NCBI GenBank assembly: GCA_963807235.1
Contig: CAWEBF010000004.1
Span: forward strand, 62,001-126,000
Origin: CAWEBF01 sp963807235
GTDB taxonomy: Bacteria > Acidobacteriota > Vicinamibacteria > Vicinamibacterales > UBA2999
Direction of reading: 5' to 3'
Length of the DNA: 64,000 nt
The number at the start of each line of letters is the position of its first letter. Positions within the stretch are counted from its first letter, which is position 1. The notes beneath the pieces are model-generated. The model ran no database searches, was not told the origin of the DNA, and saw only the letters and a program-made list of their open reading frames with translations. Made by a program: the position numbers and the translations under genes. Shown here in pieces: positions 37,306-46,321 of this stretch.

Positions 37306-39699
37306 ATGCTCATGAATGACGTCCGTTACGCGTTGCGGGGCGTCCGCCGCGCGCCGCTGTACGCCGCCACTGTCGCGGCGACGATCGGTCTCGGCCTGGG
37401 CCTGCTGACCTCGGCGTTCACGCTCGTCAATGCCTACGTCCTGCGGACGATCGATCTGCCCGACCCGCACGCGCTGGTAGCGCTGAGTTGGGATACCAGT
37501 ACCGTCAGGCGCCACCAGTTCAGCCTGTCCGACTTCGAGAGTGCTCGCGACACCACGCCGCACTTCACCGGCCTCGCCGCGGGAAGAACCGCGATCGTGA
37601 TGCAGGACAGTGCCGCCGTGAACGGGCTGCTCGTCAGCGACAACTACTTCACGCTGCTCGGGGCGCGGGCAGCGCTGGGGCGTACGCTGCAACCCGGCGA
37701 TGCGACCGCGCTGGTGGTCCTGTCGGAACGGGTGTGGCGGACGAGTTATGGCGCAGACCCGTCGATTGTGGGACGGACCATCATGCTCGGACGGCAACGG
37801 GTCGAGGTCGTGGGAGTCATGCCGCCTGGCGCGGGCCTGACCGGCGAAGAGCTGGTGGCGTTCTGGGCGCCCTTGGCGTCGGCGGCGGCCTTCGGTGTGG
37901 CCGACCCGCGGAGCGAGCCCGACACGCCGTCGCTGACCGTCGTCGGCCGATTGCGTCAGCATGGGACGGCGCCGCAGGTTCGCGCGTGGCTGCAGCTGTG
38001 GCTCGAGCAGCGGTACCCGCGCGGATCACCGCACGCTCCCACGTCGGTGGCCGTGGAATCGCGCGCCACACGGTTGCCGATCACCAGAGCGACGCTGACG
38101 ATGCTCACGGTGATCCTGACGGCCTTCGGGCTGGTGCTGCTGGTTGCCTGCGCGAACGTGACGAATCTGATGCTGGCCCGTGCGCTGACCAGGCAGCGTG
38201 AGCTCGCGGTCCGGCTCTCGCTGGGGGCGAGCCGATGGCGCGTCGTGCGGCAGCTGATCGTCGAGAGCCTGGTGCTGGCGGTTCCCGCATCCGCCGTGGG
38301 ACTCGCCCTGACGATCGTCGCTGCGCGGGTCTTCCCCGCGCTCGTGCTGGGTACGTTTCCGGACGGCATCGGCCCGATCGATGGGGTGCTGCAGCCTCTG
38401 GACCCCGACGCGCGCGTGATGGCCGTCTTGTTGGTGGCAGCGGTGTTGTCCAGCGTCCTCGTGAGCGTGGCTCCTGCTGTGCGCGCCGCCCGAACCGATC
38501 TCGCGCGCGCTTCCCGGGGAGAAGCGGCGTGGGACCCGAGACGCTCGCGCCTGCGAACGGCGCTCGTCGCGGTGCAGATTGGCGCGTGCGTGCTGTTCCT
38601 GGTGGGCGCCACGGGTCTCGTGGACGAGACCAGGCGCCTGGCGAACCCCGATACGGGGCTGAGCTACGAGCGCGTGGCGGACGTGCAGGTAAGCCCCCGC
38701 CTTCGGGCCGCCGTGGCCAGGCGACTCGAATCCAATCCGGCAGTCGAATACGTCGTCGCCGCATGGCAACCCCCGCTCAACGGCCCGCCGCGGAGGCTCG
38801 GCGTGGTGGCGTCCGATACCGGGATCAACCGATCCGTGGGGTTCATGGTGGTGTCGCCGCAGTACTTCCCGGCCTTCGACATCCGCCTGATTGCCGGCCG
38901 CAACTTCACGGCAATCGAAGCCGACGAAGACGCGCCCGTGGCATTGGTCAGCGCCGCCACGGCGCAGGCCCTGTGGCCTGGCTTGGATCCGATCGGGCGC
39001 ACACTCAACCTGCCGCCGGTGGATGCCCCCGTGCGCGGACGGCGGCCACGCCACACGAGCGTGCGGATCATCGGCGTCGCTGAGGATGTCAGCACCGGCA
39101 CGCTTCTCGACGGGCTGGACCTGACGTGTGTGTATTTCACGACAGGACTGAGAGCGCCCGGAGAGATGAGCTTGCTGGTGCGCGGGCGAACCGACAACCT
39201 GGCATCGTTGAAGGCGTCGGTCGCAGCGGCGGTGAACGCCGTCGAGCTTGATGCGCCGTTCCGGTTCTTCGCGCTGCGCCAGATGATGGGAGGCATTTCC
39301 TGGGTTTTCGGCGCCATTTCCGCGGCTGCGTCGCTGCTCGGGGCCGTCGGGCTGCTGTTGGCGTTTTCCGGCACGTTCGCGGTGGTGTCGTTTCTCGTCG
39401 CGCAGCGCACCCGCGAGTTCGGCATCCGGTTGGCGCTTGGTGCCACTGTTCCGACGATCGTCTCGGGGATGCTCGGCGAAACGCTGCGGACGGCAGCGTT
39501 CGGCGTGGCTGGTGGCCTGGCCGTCGCCGCGGGTCTCATTCGCGCGCTCGATGCCGTGGCCGAGGTCGTGCCGCCTTACGGCCCGCGCGCCTACGTAATC
39601 GGCACGACGATAGTCCTCGTGAGCACGCTCTTGGCAGCGCTGCTGCCCTCGCTGCGCACCGCTCGGATCGACCCCTCAGCGGCTCTGCGCGTGGAATAG
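37306..39699 (+). CDS. ADOP-family MacB/FtsX-type permease, second of pair
   Basis: A 797-residue homologue of the preceding permease with the same duplicated plan: MLMNDVRYALRGVRRAPLYA, a first TM helix, periplasmic core (DNYFTLLGARAALGRTLQPG), TM block with LLVACANVTNLMLARALTRQ and ELAVRLSLGASRWRV, then a second half ending LPSLRTARIDPSAALRVE. Likely co-transcribed and possibly a heterodimer partner. Its last about 90 bases and 3' flank are duplicated at 42709-42799. Confidence 0.9.
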   Translation: MLMNDVRYALRGVRRAPLYAATVAATIGLGLGLLTSAFTLVNAYVLRTIDLPDPHALVALSWDTSTVRRHQFSLSDFESARDTTPHFTGLAAGRTAIVMQDSAAVNGLLVSDNYFTLLGARAALGRTLQPGDATALVVLSERVWRTSYGADPSIVGRTIMLGRQRVEVVGVMPPGAGLTGEELVAFWAPLASAAAFGVADPRSEPDTPSLTVVGRLRQHGTAPQVRAWLQLWLEQRYPRGSPHAPTSVAVESRATRLPITRATLTMLTVILTAFGLVLLVACANVTNLMLARALTRQRELAVRLSLGASRWRVVRQLIVESLVLAVPASAVGLALTIVAARVFPALVLGTFPDGIGPIDGVLQPLDPDARVMAVLLVAAVLSSVLVSVAPAVRAARTDLARASRGEAAWDPRRSRLRTALVAVQIGACVLFLVGATGLVDETRRLANPDTGLSYERVADVQVSPRLRAAVARRLESNPAVEYVVAAWQPPLNGPPRRLGVVASDTGINRSVGFMVVSPQYFPAFDIRLIAGRNFTAIEADEDAPVALVSAATAQALWPGLDPIGRTLNLPPVDAPVRGRRPRHTSVRIIGVAEDVSTGTLLDGLDLTCVYFTTGLRAPGEMSLLVRGRTDNLASLKASVAAAVNAVELDAPFRFFALRQMMGGISWVFGAISAAASLLGAVGLLLAFSGTFAVVSFLVAQRTREFGIRLALGATVPTIVSGMLGETLRTAAFGVAGGLAVAAGLIRALDAVAEVVPPYGPRAYVIGTTIVLVSTLLAALLPSLRTARIDPSAALRVE

Positions 39700-39711
39700 C
39701 GACGCCTCGGG
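39621..39711 (+). repeat. ADOP 3'-end repeat, copy 1 (parent copy)
   Basis: The last about 80 coding bases of the second permease plus 12 bases of 3' flank (GTGGAATAGCGACGC) recur at 42709-42799 with scattered substitutions and small gaps. This copy is inside the intact gene. Confidence 0.75.
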
Positions 39712-39722
39712 ATCCGACTGCC

Positions 39723-39775
39723 TCATTCGTTTCTCAAGGCCACTGCCGGATCGATGCGAGCCGCGCGCCATGCCG
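39723..39775 (-). pseudogene. C-terminal remnant of an ADOP-type permease
   Basis: Read leftward this encodes AWRAARIDPAVALRNE followed by a stop (39723-39725), the standard C-terminus of a MacB/ADOP permease (compare ARIDPSAALRVE at 39650-39697). Nothing of the rest of such a gene remains upstream; it abuts the truncated TupA-tail copy at 39788. Confidence 0.7.
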
Positions 39776-39787
39776 GCCCGAGCGCGC

Positions 39788-39893
39788 ACCAGCTGGTCGA
39801 GGGCTATCGCGTCGATGGCCGGCAGGTGTTCTTCGCGTGGCCGTCAGGACAGCCCAGCGACCTGCCGGACGCTCTGCCCCGCTGAAGCGGGAG
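39788..39893 (+). repeat. TupA 3'-end repeat, copy 1 (truncated)
   Basis: Encodes HQLVEGYRVDGRQVFFAWPS, then GQPSDLPDALPR and a stop, the C-terminus of the tungstate-binding-like protein. It lacks the upstream part of the gene. It directly abuts the stop of the kinase-propeller gene at 39895. Confidence 0.8.
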
Positions 39894-39894
39894 G

Positions 39895-42536
39895 CTATTG
39901 CTTCAGTAACGACCGCCAATTGAGGACGATTGTCATTGGTGGCGACGCCGATTCGACGGGCGTGTTCAGCAGGAACCGCTTGCCGTCAGCAGCGACGGCG
40001 TAGGTATGCGCGAAATCGGTGAGATTGAGCGTAGTCTGGAACAGCTTTTGTGGAGTGTCGCGCTCGAAGGTGTTGCCGGTCTTCACGCGCAAAGCCATCA
40101 GGTTCCGATCGGGTGCCAGATAGAACAACTCTGTCCCGTCGCGGCTCCATCGCGGCTGCGTTCCACCGTCGGTTGAGACCTGCCACTTACTTGTGAGCGT
40201 TGGAAACGACTGCACGTAAATCTGTGGGCCGCCAGACTCCTCCGACACGTACGCCACCCACTTTCCTTGCGGCGAGAACTGTGCCTGGCTTTCATTGAAG
40301 TCGCCATGCAGGAACGGGAGCGGCTTTCGATCGCCGGTGAGCGGCAGCAGCCACACGTCCAGCGCCGTCTTGATATTCGTGCGGTGGTAGGCGATGAACT
40401 TTCCATCGGGCGACCAGTCGGAAGGAAACACGATTGGCGTCGCGTTCAAGGTGAGCAGAGGCACCTCCGACCCAGGGGCATTGGAGGGTCCCTGATAGAT
40501 GTCGAGCCCACCCTTCCGGGTCGACGCAAACGCGATCGTCGCGCCGTCTGGCGACCATACCGGGACGTTGTTGATTGGGGGCGCGAAAGTGAAGCGTGAC
40601 GTGATCTTCCGCGCCAGGTCCATGATCCAGACGTCTCCGCCGGTTGGGCCAAGGCGAGCGAAGGCGAGTCGCTGGTCGTCGGGCGACAGCGCTATTTGCT
40701 CGTAACCTCCCGGAGGCGCAGCGACACCAAGCGACCGGCCCATGCGGTCTACCCAGCCAGGCTGAGTCTGCGCGCCGGCGGCCGACCGAAGAATCAGCGA
40801 GCCAGTCTCGGACGCACGAAAGCCTCCACCGAGCGCTCCGCCGACTCGTTCCACGAGCGGGATAGCGTCACCTGTCGTTGCGAGCATAGTCGCATCGAAC
40901 GGTTGTGCCATCAGCGTCGATTCGCGCAGGAACAAGAGGTAGCCCAGGTGGGGAATAGATCGCCTCATTGACTCCGGGAAGCACCATCTTGACGTCGCGC
41001 GCGTCGAGTGAGCCGACCAACATACGTCCGCTGGTCGGACTCGTGCTGGCCGCGAACAGGAAGTGTCGACCGTCGGGCAGGAAGTACGGACTGTTGTGAA
41101 CAGCCTCGGGGCGCGAATTATCGAGGCTGGTGACCGGTGCCGGAGCGCCGCCGCTGGCAGACACCCTGACGAGTGGGCTGCCCAGATTCGGCCCGAAGAC
41201 GATGATGTTCTCCCGGTTCCACGTTCCGCCGAGCGGAAAGGGAGCGTCAGCAAGTGTCTGCGGTGGTCCACCCGTGACGGCGATTGTTTTCAGCTTGCCG
41301 CGCGCGAAGAACCCGACGGTCTGGTTATCCGGCGACCAGAACGGCTGCGTTCCATCCTCGGTGCCAGGAAGCGGGCGCGTGGAGAGCGAGTCAAACGAGC
41401 GGACCCACAGCTGCGAGGCGCCGTCGGCACCTGACGCCGCGAAGACCAGTTGACGGCCATCGGGCGAAATCGCCTGCGCGTACGGGTCCGGACTGAAGTT
41501 GACTTTCTCAGGCGGTAGAATCGAGAACTGACTGGCCTGCAGTGGCACATCCTGTGCTCGTCGCATCGCGACGATTGCGGCGACACCCAGCAGCGCCGCG
41601 AGCGCAACACCAGCGATGGCCCAGGCGATTCGCTCGCGCAATCGCTTCCCCGAGCCGATCGACGCTGCGGCGGCGGGGGACGATGACGCGATCCATTCGA
41701 GCTGACCCTTCACGTCGCGCGCCGACTGCCATCGATCGTCGGGATCCTTCGCCAGGCATCGCGTCACCAGCTGATTGAGAGCAGCCGGCGAGAGCGTCTG
41801 CAGCGCCGACACCGGCGGCGGATGCGAGGACATGATCGACGAGATCAAGCTCGCGTGACTCTTTCCGGCGAATGCCTTTCGTCCCGTCAGCATCTCGTAG
41901 AGCACCGCCCCGTACGCGAAGATGTCGGTTCGCGCGTCGGCTTCTCTGCCTTCGAGCTGCTCGGGTGCCATGTACTGGAACGTGCCGAGAATCGTTCCTT
42001 CCGCCGTCAGGCCGGGCGGTGTCGTCGGCAGCATCGACAGCCCGGCGGCGGCGCCAACCGCGGTCGCTTTCGCGAGCCCGAAGTCGAGCAGCTTCGCGCC
42101 CTGCCTCGTCGAGCATCACGTTGCCAGGCTTCAAGTCGCGATGGACGATGTGGGCACGATGCGCGTGATCGAGCGCGTCGGCGATCTCGATGGCGATGCG
42201 GTATGCGTCGACGAGTTCCAGCGTGCCGCGCTCGAGCCGAGCCGCCAGTGTCTCTCCCTCGAGATACTCCATCACGAGATAGTCGATATCGCCGTGCCGT
42301 CCGACGTCGTGAAGCGTGCAGATGTGCGGGTGTGTCAACGACGCAATCGTCTTCGCTTCGCGGTCGAACCGGTCGCGGAACGTGGCGTCGGAGGCGAGCG
42401 CAGCCGGCAGGATCTTGATCGCGACCGACCGATTCAGGCGCGTGTCACGCGCCCTGTACACTTCGCCCATGCCACCGGCGCCAATCGGCGACTCAAGCTC
42501 ATACGGTCCAAGGCGGACGCCGGAAGCCAGAGCCAT
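39895..42536 (-). CDS. Ser/Thr protein kinase with TolB/WD40-like propeller, two frameshifts
   Basis: N-terminal kinase: GAGGMGEVYRARDTRLNRSV loop, VAIKILP, HIVHRDLKPGNVML; then near 42100 the frame changes and LLDFGLAKA, GTFQYMAPEQLEG and YGAVLYEMLTGRKAF continue. A TM helix (IAWAIAGVALAALLGVAAIV) leads to an extracytoplasmic six-bladed TolB-like propeller (ISPDGRQLVFAASG, FWSPDNQTVGFFARGKLKTI). Near 40940 the frame changes again and the last blades run to VLNWRSLLKQ. Restored length about 880 residues. These kinase-propeller proteins are typical of Acidobacteriota; ligands are unknown. Its start is 18 bp from a TupA-tail repeat and its stop 2 bp from another. Confidence 0.82.
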
Positions 42537-42553
42537 GAGATTCGCGATTATAG

Positions 42554-42700
42554 GCCGTCCGACGCGCAGCGGTTCTCTGATTGGCTGGCGACCGGAAGCG
42601 GCCGCCAGCTGGTCGAGGGTTATCGCGTCGATGGCCGTCGGGTCTTCTTCGCGTGGCCGTCGGGACAGCCCGGCGACGCCCTGCCCCGCTGAAACGGGAG
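42554..42700 (+). repeat. TupA 3'-end repeat, copy 2
   Basis: Encodes PSDAQRFSDWLATGSGRQLV, then EGYRVDGRRVFFAWPSGQPG and DALPR-stop. Nearly the same as the genuine gene end at 43538-43687 and in the same orientation as copy 1 at 39788. It may carry part of the kinase promoter, since the kinase ATG is 18 bp away on the other strand. Confidence 0.82.
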
Positions 42701-42708
42701 CCGTTCAG

Positions 42709-42799
42709 AGCGTGCTGGTGGCAGCGCTGCTCCGTCGCTGCGCACCGCTCGCATCGACCCCTCAGCAGCGCTGCGCGTGGAATAGCGACGCTGACTCGG
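42709..42799 (+). repeat. ADOP 3'-end repeat, copy 2
   Basis: Repeats 39621-39711: GCGTGCTGGTGGCAGCGCTG, then RTARIDPSAALRVE-type coding sequence and the same GTGGAATAGCGACGCT flank. No permease gene precedes it, so it is a stranded fragment. Confidence 0.75.
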
Positions 42800-42856
42800 G
42801 AAACAGCCGCACGAGGCAAGTCTCGTGGCGCAGCTGCTCGATAATGGCCAGGCCCG

Positions 42857-43682
42857 ATGCGGTTCATTCCCTTGCTCGTCGCCTGCGCTCTGTCGGTATC
42901 TGCCTGCACACGGCCGTCGGCTGAGCCCCTCGTGCTCGCCACGACGACAAGCGTCGGCAACTCCGGGCTTCTCGAGGTTCTTCTTCCAGCATTCGAGAAG
43001 GAACAGGGCGTCCCGTTGCGGGTTCACCTGGCTGGCAGCGGCCTGGCGCTCCGGATGCTGGATCGGGGCGATGCGGATCTCGCGATCAGCCACGCGCCTG
43101 CCGCAGAGAGTGAGGCTCTGCGGGGACACCCGTCGTGGCGCTACCGAAAGGTCATGTACAACGATTTCGTCATCGTCGGCCCGCCTGCCGACCCCGCCAC
43201 GGTCAGGCTCGCTCCCGATGCGGGCGACGCCATGCGGCGGAATCGCAGGCTCCGGAGTGCGGTTCCTGTCTCGCGGGGATCAGTCGGGGACGCATGAACG
43301 CGAGGAAGCGTTGTGGAAGGCGGCAGGACGGCGGCCCCCGGACGGCCTGCTGGTCGTGGCCGGCGCAGCGATGGGGGCCACGCTGCGCATTGCGAGCGAG
43401 ACCGAGGGCTACTCGCTGTCCGACCGGGCGACCTTTCTCCGGCTGGCGGGCTCGTTGCGCCTCGCCATCCTCCACGAAGGGGACGAGGCGCTGCTGAACA
43501 CGTATTCGGTGATCGTCGACGGAGCCGGGTCTCGCACGTCCGATGCGCAGCGGTTCTCTGATTGGCTGGCGACCGGGAACGGTCGCCGGCTGGTCGAGGA
43601 GTATCGCGTCGATGGCCGGCAGGTGTTTTTCGCGTGGCCCTCGGGACAGCCCGCCGGCGTGCCCGAAGCCCTGCCCCACTGA
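42857..43682 (+). CDS. TupA-like tungstate/molybdate-type ABC substrate-binding lipoprotein, one frameshift
   Basis: Lipoprotein signal (MRFIPLLVACALSVSACTRP), then LVLATTTSVGNSGLLEVLLP, GSGLALRMLDRGDADLAISH and YNDFVIVGPPADPATV, the hallmark segments of TupA/WtpA-like anion-binding proteins. Near 43240 the frame slips by one and FLSRGDQSGTHEREEALWKA, LRIASETEGYSLSDRATFLR and the tail FFAWPSGQPAGVPEALPH follow. Restored length about 275 residues. No permease (TupB) or ATPase (TupC) gene is adjacent, so it is an orphan here. Its 3' end is the source of the two upstream tail repeats. Confidence 0.82.
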
Positions 43683-43687
43683 GCCGG
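43538..43687 (+). repeat. TupA 3'-end repeat, copy 3 (parent copy)
   Basis: The 3' end of the full-length TupA-like gene. Shared with 42554-42700 over its whole length and with 39788-39893 over the last about 105 bases; third-position differences show the copies are not recent. Confidence 0.8.
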
Positions 43688-43764
43688 TCTACATCGCCGG
43701 GAGGATTGTCGCCTGCGCCGTAACCGACGGCTACACCGTCGGTATTCCGGTGTGGTGATGTGAA

Positions 43765-44673
43765 TTGGTCTCGACGCCGACCAATCGTAGACACTTTTCC
43801 TGGCTGGTGGCCGGCTTGGTCCTGGCAGGCTCCGCCGCTCGGCTGGTGCAAGCTCAGCAGGTGCAAGCTCGGCGTGGGCCGGCGCTCTGGCTTGCCGAAA
43901 AGCGCGACACCCGCGCCTATTTGTTCGGGCAGATGCCAGTGCGTTCCGACACGGTTTGGTTGACTCCTGAAATCGACGTGGCCTTCAACGGCAGCGATCT
44001 GGTCTGGTTGGAGAACCTGGACAACTCGCTGATAACCCCCGAGGTGATGAGTGCAGTTGGCGAGCTCCAAAGACAACTAACGCCGCCGAAAGATTTTTCG
44101 GTGCTCTCCGTGCTCGATGGACCGCATAGGGAGCGATTGCTCGCGGTGTTGGCCGTCGAAGACGTGAGCCCGGAGAGTCTGAACGGTCGTCCAATCCCCT
44201 TTGCGCGACAACTGGTGACTTCAATCCAGGACAGGAAATCGGGAGCCGATTTCACGAGAATCCCGGAGGCGATACTCCGCGCGCGCGCGAAGGCTGCCGG
44301 GAAACAAATCTTTACTGAATGGCGCGATCTGCTCGAGCTCGTGCGCTTCGCGTCCGATTTGCCGGAAGTCCAAAAACAGCTCGTGATGATGGCCCTCGAT
44401 GATCTGGACAGGGATTATCCAGCCGAGCTTTCCTCCTGGTTGAGCGGAGCACTGGATATTCAAATCAGGACCGCTGAAGCACGGGCCGTGCGCTACCCGG
44501 CGCTCTACTTGCACGTCAACACACTTCGCAATCAGGCGATGGCACGACGCATCGTGGACGCCATGAATGACTACCGGCAGCTATTCGTCTGTTTGGGAAT
44601 CGGCCACTTCGTAGGGCCATCCAGCGTTCCTGCTTTCCTCGGCGAAGAGGGACTGCCCGTTCGAAGGGTCTAA
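43765..44673 (+). CDS. TraB/GumN-family secreted protein
   Basis: A 302-residue protein with a signal peptide (RRHFSWLVAGLVLAGSAARL). The GumN/TraB domain shows GPALWLAEKRDTRAYLFGQM at the start, a central TPEIDVAFNGSDLVWLENLD and the diagnostic end NQAMARRIVDAMN, FVCLGIGHFVGPSSVPAFLG. Conserved acidic and GxxH residues suggest a metal-dependent (Tiki-like) hydrolase fold. The only usable start is TTG 43765. Its base composition is less GC-rich than its neighbours (runs such as AAAGATTTTTCGG), hinting at transfer. Four bases before the esterase, so probably one operon. Confidence 0.75.
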   Translation: MVSTPTNRRHFSWLVAGLVLAGSAARLVQAQQVQARRGPALWLAEKRDTRAYLFGQMPVRSDTVWLTPEIDVAFNGSDLVWLENLDNSLITPEVMSAVGELQRQLTPPKDFSVLSVLDGPHRERLLAVLAVEDVSPESLNGRPIPFARQLVTSIQDRKSGADFTRIPEAILRARAKAAGKQIFTEWRDLLELVRFASDLPEVQKQLVMMALDDLDRDYPAELSSWLSGALDIQIRTAEARAVRYPALYLHVNTLRNQAMARRIVDAMNDYRQLFVCLGIGHFVGPSSVPAFLGEEGLPVRRV

Positions 44674-44676
44674 GCC

Positions 44677-46221
44677 ATGCGTCCCTTGTCAATTCTCCTC
44701 TTGCTTCTGTTGAGTGCCGCTGGTGCGGCCACGTTGGCGCAAGGGCCGAAGACGGGCGCGCCGACGAACATCCAGGCGACGCCAAGAGTGCAGACCACGC
44801 TGGGGCCGGTTGAGGGCCGCCTGGACGGAGAGGTCCATGCCTTTACCGGAATCCCTTACGCAGAGCCCCCGGTCGGGACGCGTCGCTTTCGCGCGCCCGA
44901 GCCCAAGCGTCCCTGGACGTCCGTCTTCGACGCGACGAAGCCGGGGCCCTTGTGTCCTCAGGTCCGGATGAGTGGTGCGGTGGCGGGCTCCGAAGACTGC
45001 TTGACCGTGAATGTGTGGTCTCCCCCGAATGCCAAGGGCTTACCGGTGATGGTGTTCCTCCACGGGGGCCGCCACATGGTCGGCGGAGCCCTTGGGGGAC
45101 AAATCAGCTTCGACGGCGCGCGGCTGGCCGAAGAAGCGCGGGTCGTCGTCTTCTCGGTCGAGTTCCGGTTCGGCCTTCTGGGCTATCTCACGCACCCTGC
45201 CCTGGACGCCGATGCCGACGCAGGCCGCTCGGGAAACTACGGCATGCTCGACCAGCTTCTGGGCCTGCAGTGGGTGCGGGAGAACGCGCGGGCGTTCGGC
45301 GGCGAGGCGGAGCCCATCACGGTCTTCGGCCAATCGTCCGGCTCCACGGACGTCGCGCTGTTGCTCGCCGCTCCGCGCGCCCGCGGCCTGTTTCATCGGG
45401 CCATCCTGGACAGCGTTCCCCTCGGCGGAGTGGTCGGCTCTCGCGCACGGGAGCTTGCGGTCGGCCAGAAGGCCGCTCAAGCCGCGGGCTGCAACGGGCC
45501 CGAGGCCGCGAGCTGCCTGCGTACGGTGTCCACGGAACAGCTCCTGAAATCCGCCGCCAACCCCCGCCTGTTGTTCGCGCCCCATGTGGACGGAGCGCTC
45601 TTCCCGGTGGCGCCGCTCGAAGCCTTTGCCACAGGGGCCTACGCCCGCATGCCCATCCTTCTGGGCACGGCCCGTGACGAGCAGGCCTATTTCCGTCCGG
45701 ACGTGCCCGATGCCTCGAGCTATGCGGCCATGATGCGCGAGGAATTCCCAAAGGTCGCCGAGCAGGCGCTCGCGCTTTACCCCGTCAGCAAGTACGGAAC
45801 CCCACGGGCCGCCTTCATCGCGGCCATGAGCGATGCCGACTTTACCTGTCCGACGCGGCGGCTCGCCCGGACGTTGTCCAAAGCCCAGTCCGAGCCGGTC
45901 TATCGCTACCTATTCACTCACGCCATGGAGCGCGGGCCGGATGCGCAGCTGGGCGCCTTCCACATCCTCAGCCAGTTCTTCCTCTTCGGCCGTTATGAGA
46001 CCTATCCCTACGAGGCTTCGGACCCGGAGCGTGGCTTGTCGAAGCTGCTTCAGGCGTATTGGGGCCGCTTCACGTCGGGAAATCCCAACGGGAGCGGCAC
46101 ACCAAAGTGGGAGCCTTATGCGCCCTCGCGGGATCCGGTGATGCTCCTCGACCTCCATCCCGACCTCGCCACGGACCTCCGACCCGCCGAGTGCGACTTC
46201 TGGGACCGTTCGGGCTCCTGA
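44677..46221 (+). CDS. Type-B carboxylesterase, secreted
   Basis: A 514-residue alpha/beta hydrolase with signal peptide (SILLLLLLSAAGAATLA). Family landmarks: GIPYAEPPVGTRRFRAPEPK, SEDCLTVNVWSPPNAKGLPV, HGGRHMVGG (oxyanion loop) and the nucleophile elbow ITVFGQSSGSTD with the catalytic Ser. GAFHILSQFFLF near the C-terminus carries the expected catalytic His. Normal length for the family and intact. Substrate unknown. Confidence 0.92.
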   Translation: MRPLSILLLLLLSAAGAATLAQGPKTGAPTNIQATPRVQTTLGPVEGRLDGEVHAFTGIPYAEPPVGTRRFRAPEPKRPWTSVFDATKPGPLCPQVRMSGAVAGSEDCLTVNVWSPPNAKGLPVMVFLHGGRHMVGGALGGQISFDGARLAEEARVVVFSVEFRFGLLGYLTHPALDADADAGRSGNYGMLDQLLGLQWVRENARAFGGEAEPITVFGQSSGSTDVALLLAAPRARGLFHRAILDSVPLGGVVGSRARELAVGQKAAQAAGCNGPEAASCLRTVSTEQLLKSAANPRLLFAPHVDGALFPVAPLEAFATGAYARMPILLGTARDEQAYFRPDVPDASSYAAMMREEFPKVAEQALALYPVSKYGTPRAAFIAAMSDADFTCPTRRLARTLSKAQSEPVYRYLFTHAMERGPDAQLGAFHILSQFFLFGRYETYPYEASDPERGLSKLLQAYWGRFTSGNPNGSGTPKWEPYAPSRDPVMLLDLHPDLATDLRPAECDFWDRSGS

Positions 46222-46321
46222 TTTCAGTCCTTGTCTACATCGCGAGAAGAATCGCCAGGTCGATGACGCGTCTCCGCGCGCGCGGCGATCACGGATTGCC
46301 TCCAGCCATATAATCCGTCCC

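Noticed and set aside
34752..37962. Large overlapping ORFs on both strands (34752-36470 forward, 36109-37962 reverse)
   Set aside because: Frame shadows of the two ADOP permeases in GC-rich DNA.
39788..42700. Insertion sequence or transposon carrying the kinase
   Set aside because: No transposase, terminal inverted repeats or short target duplication; the flanking repeats are coding-gene fragments.
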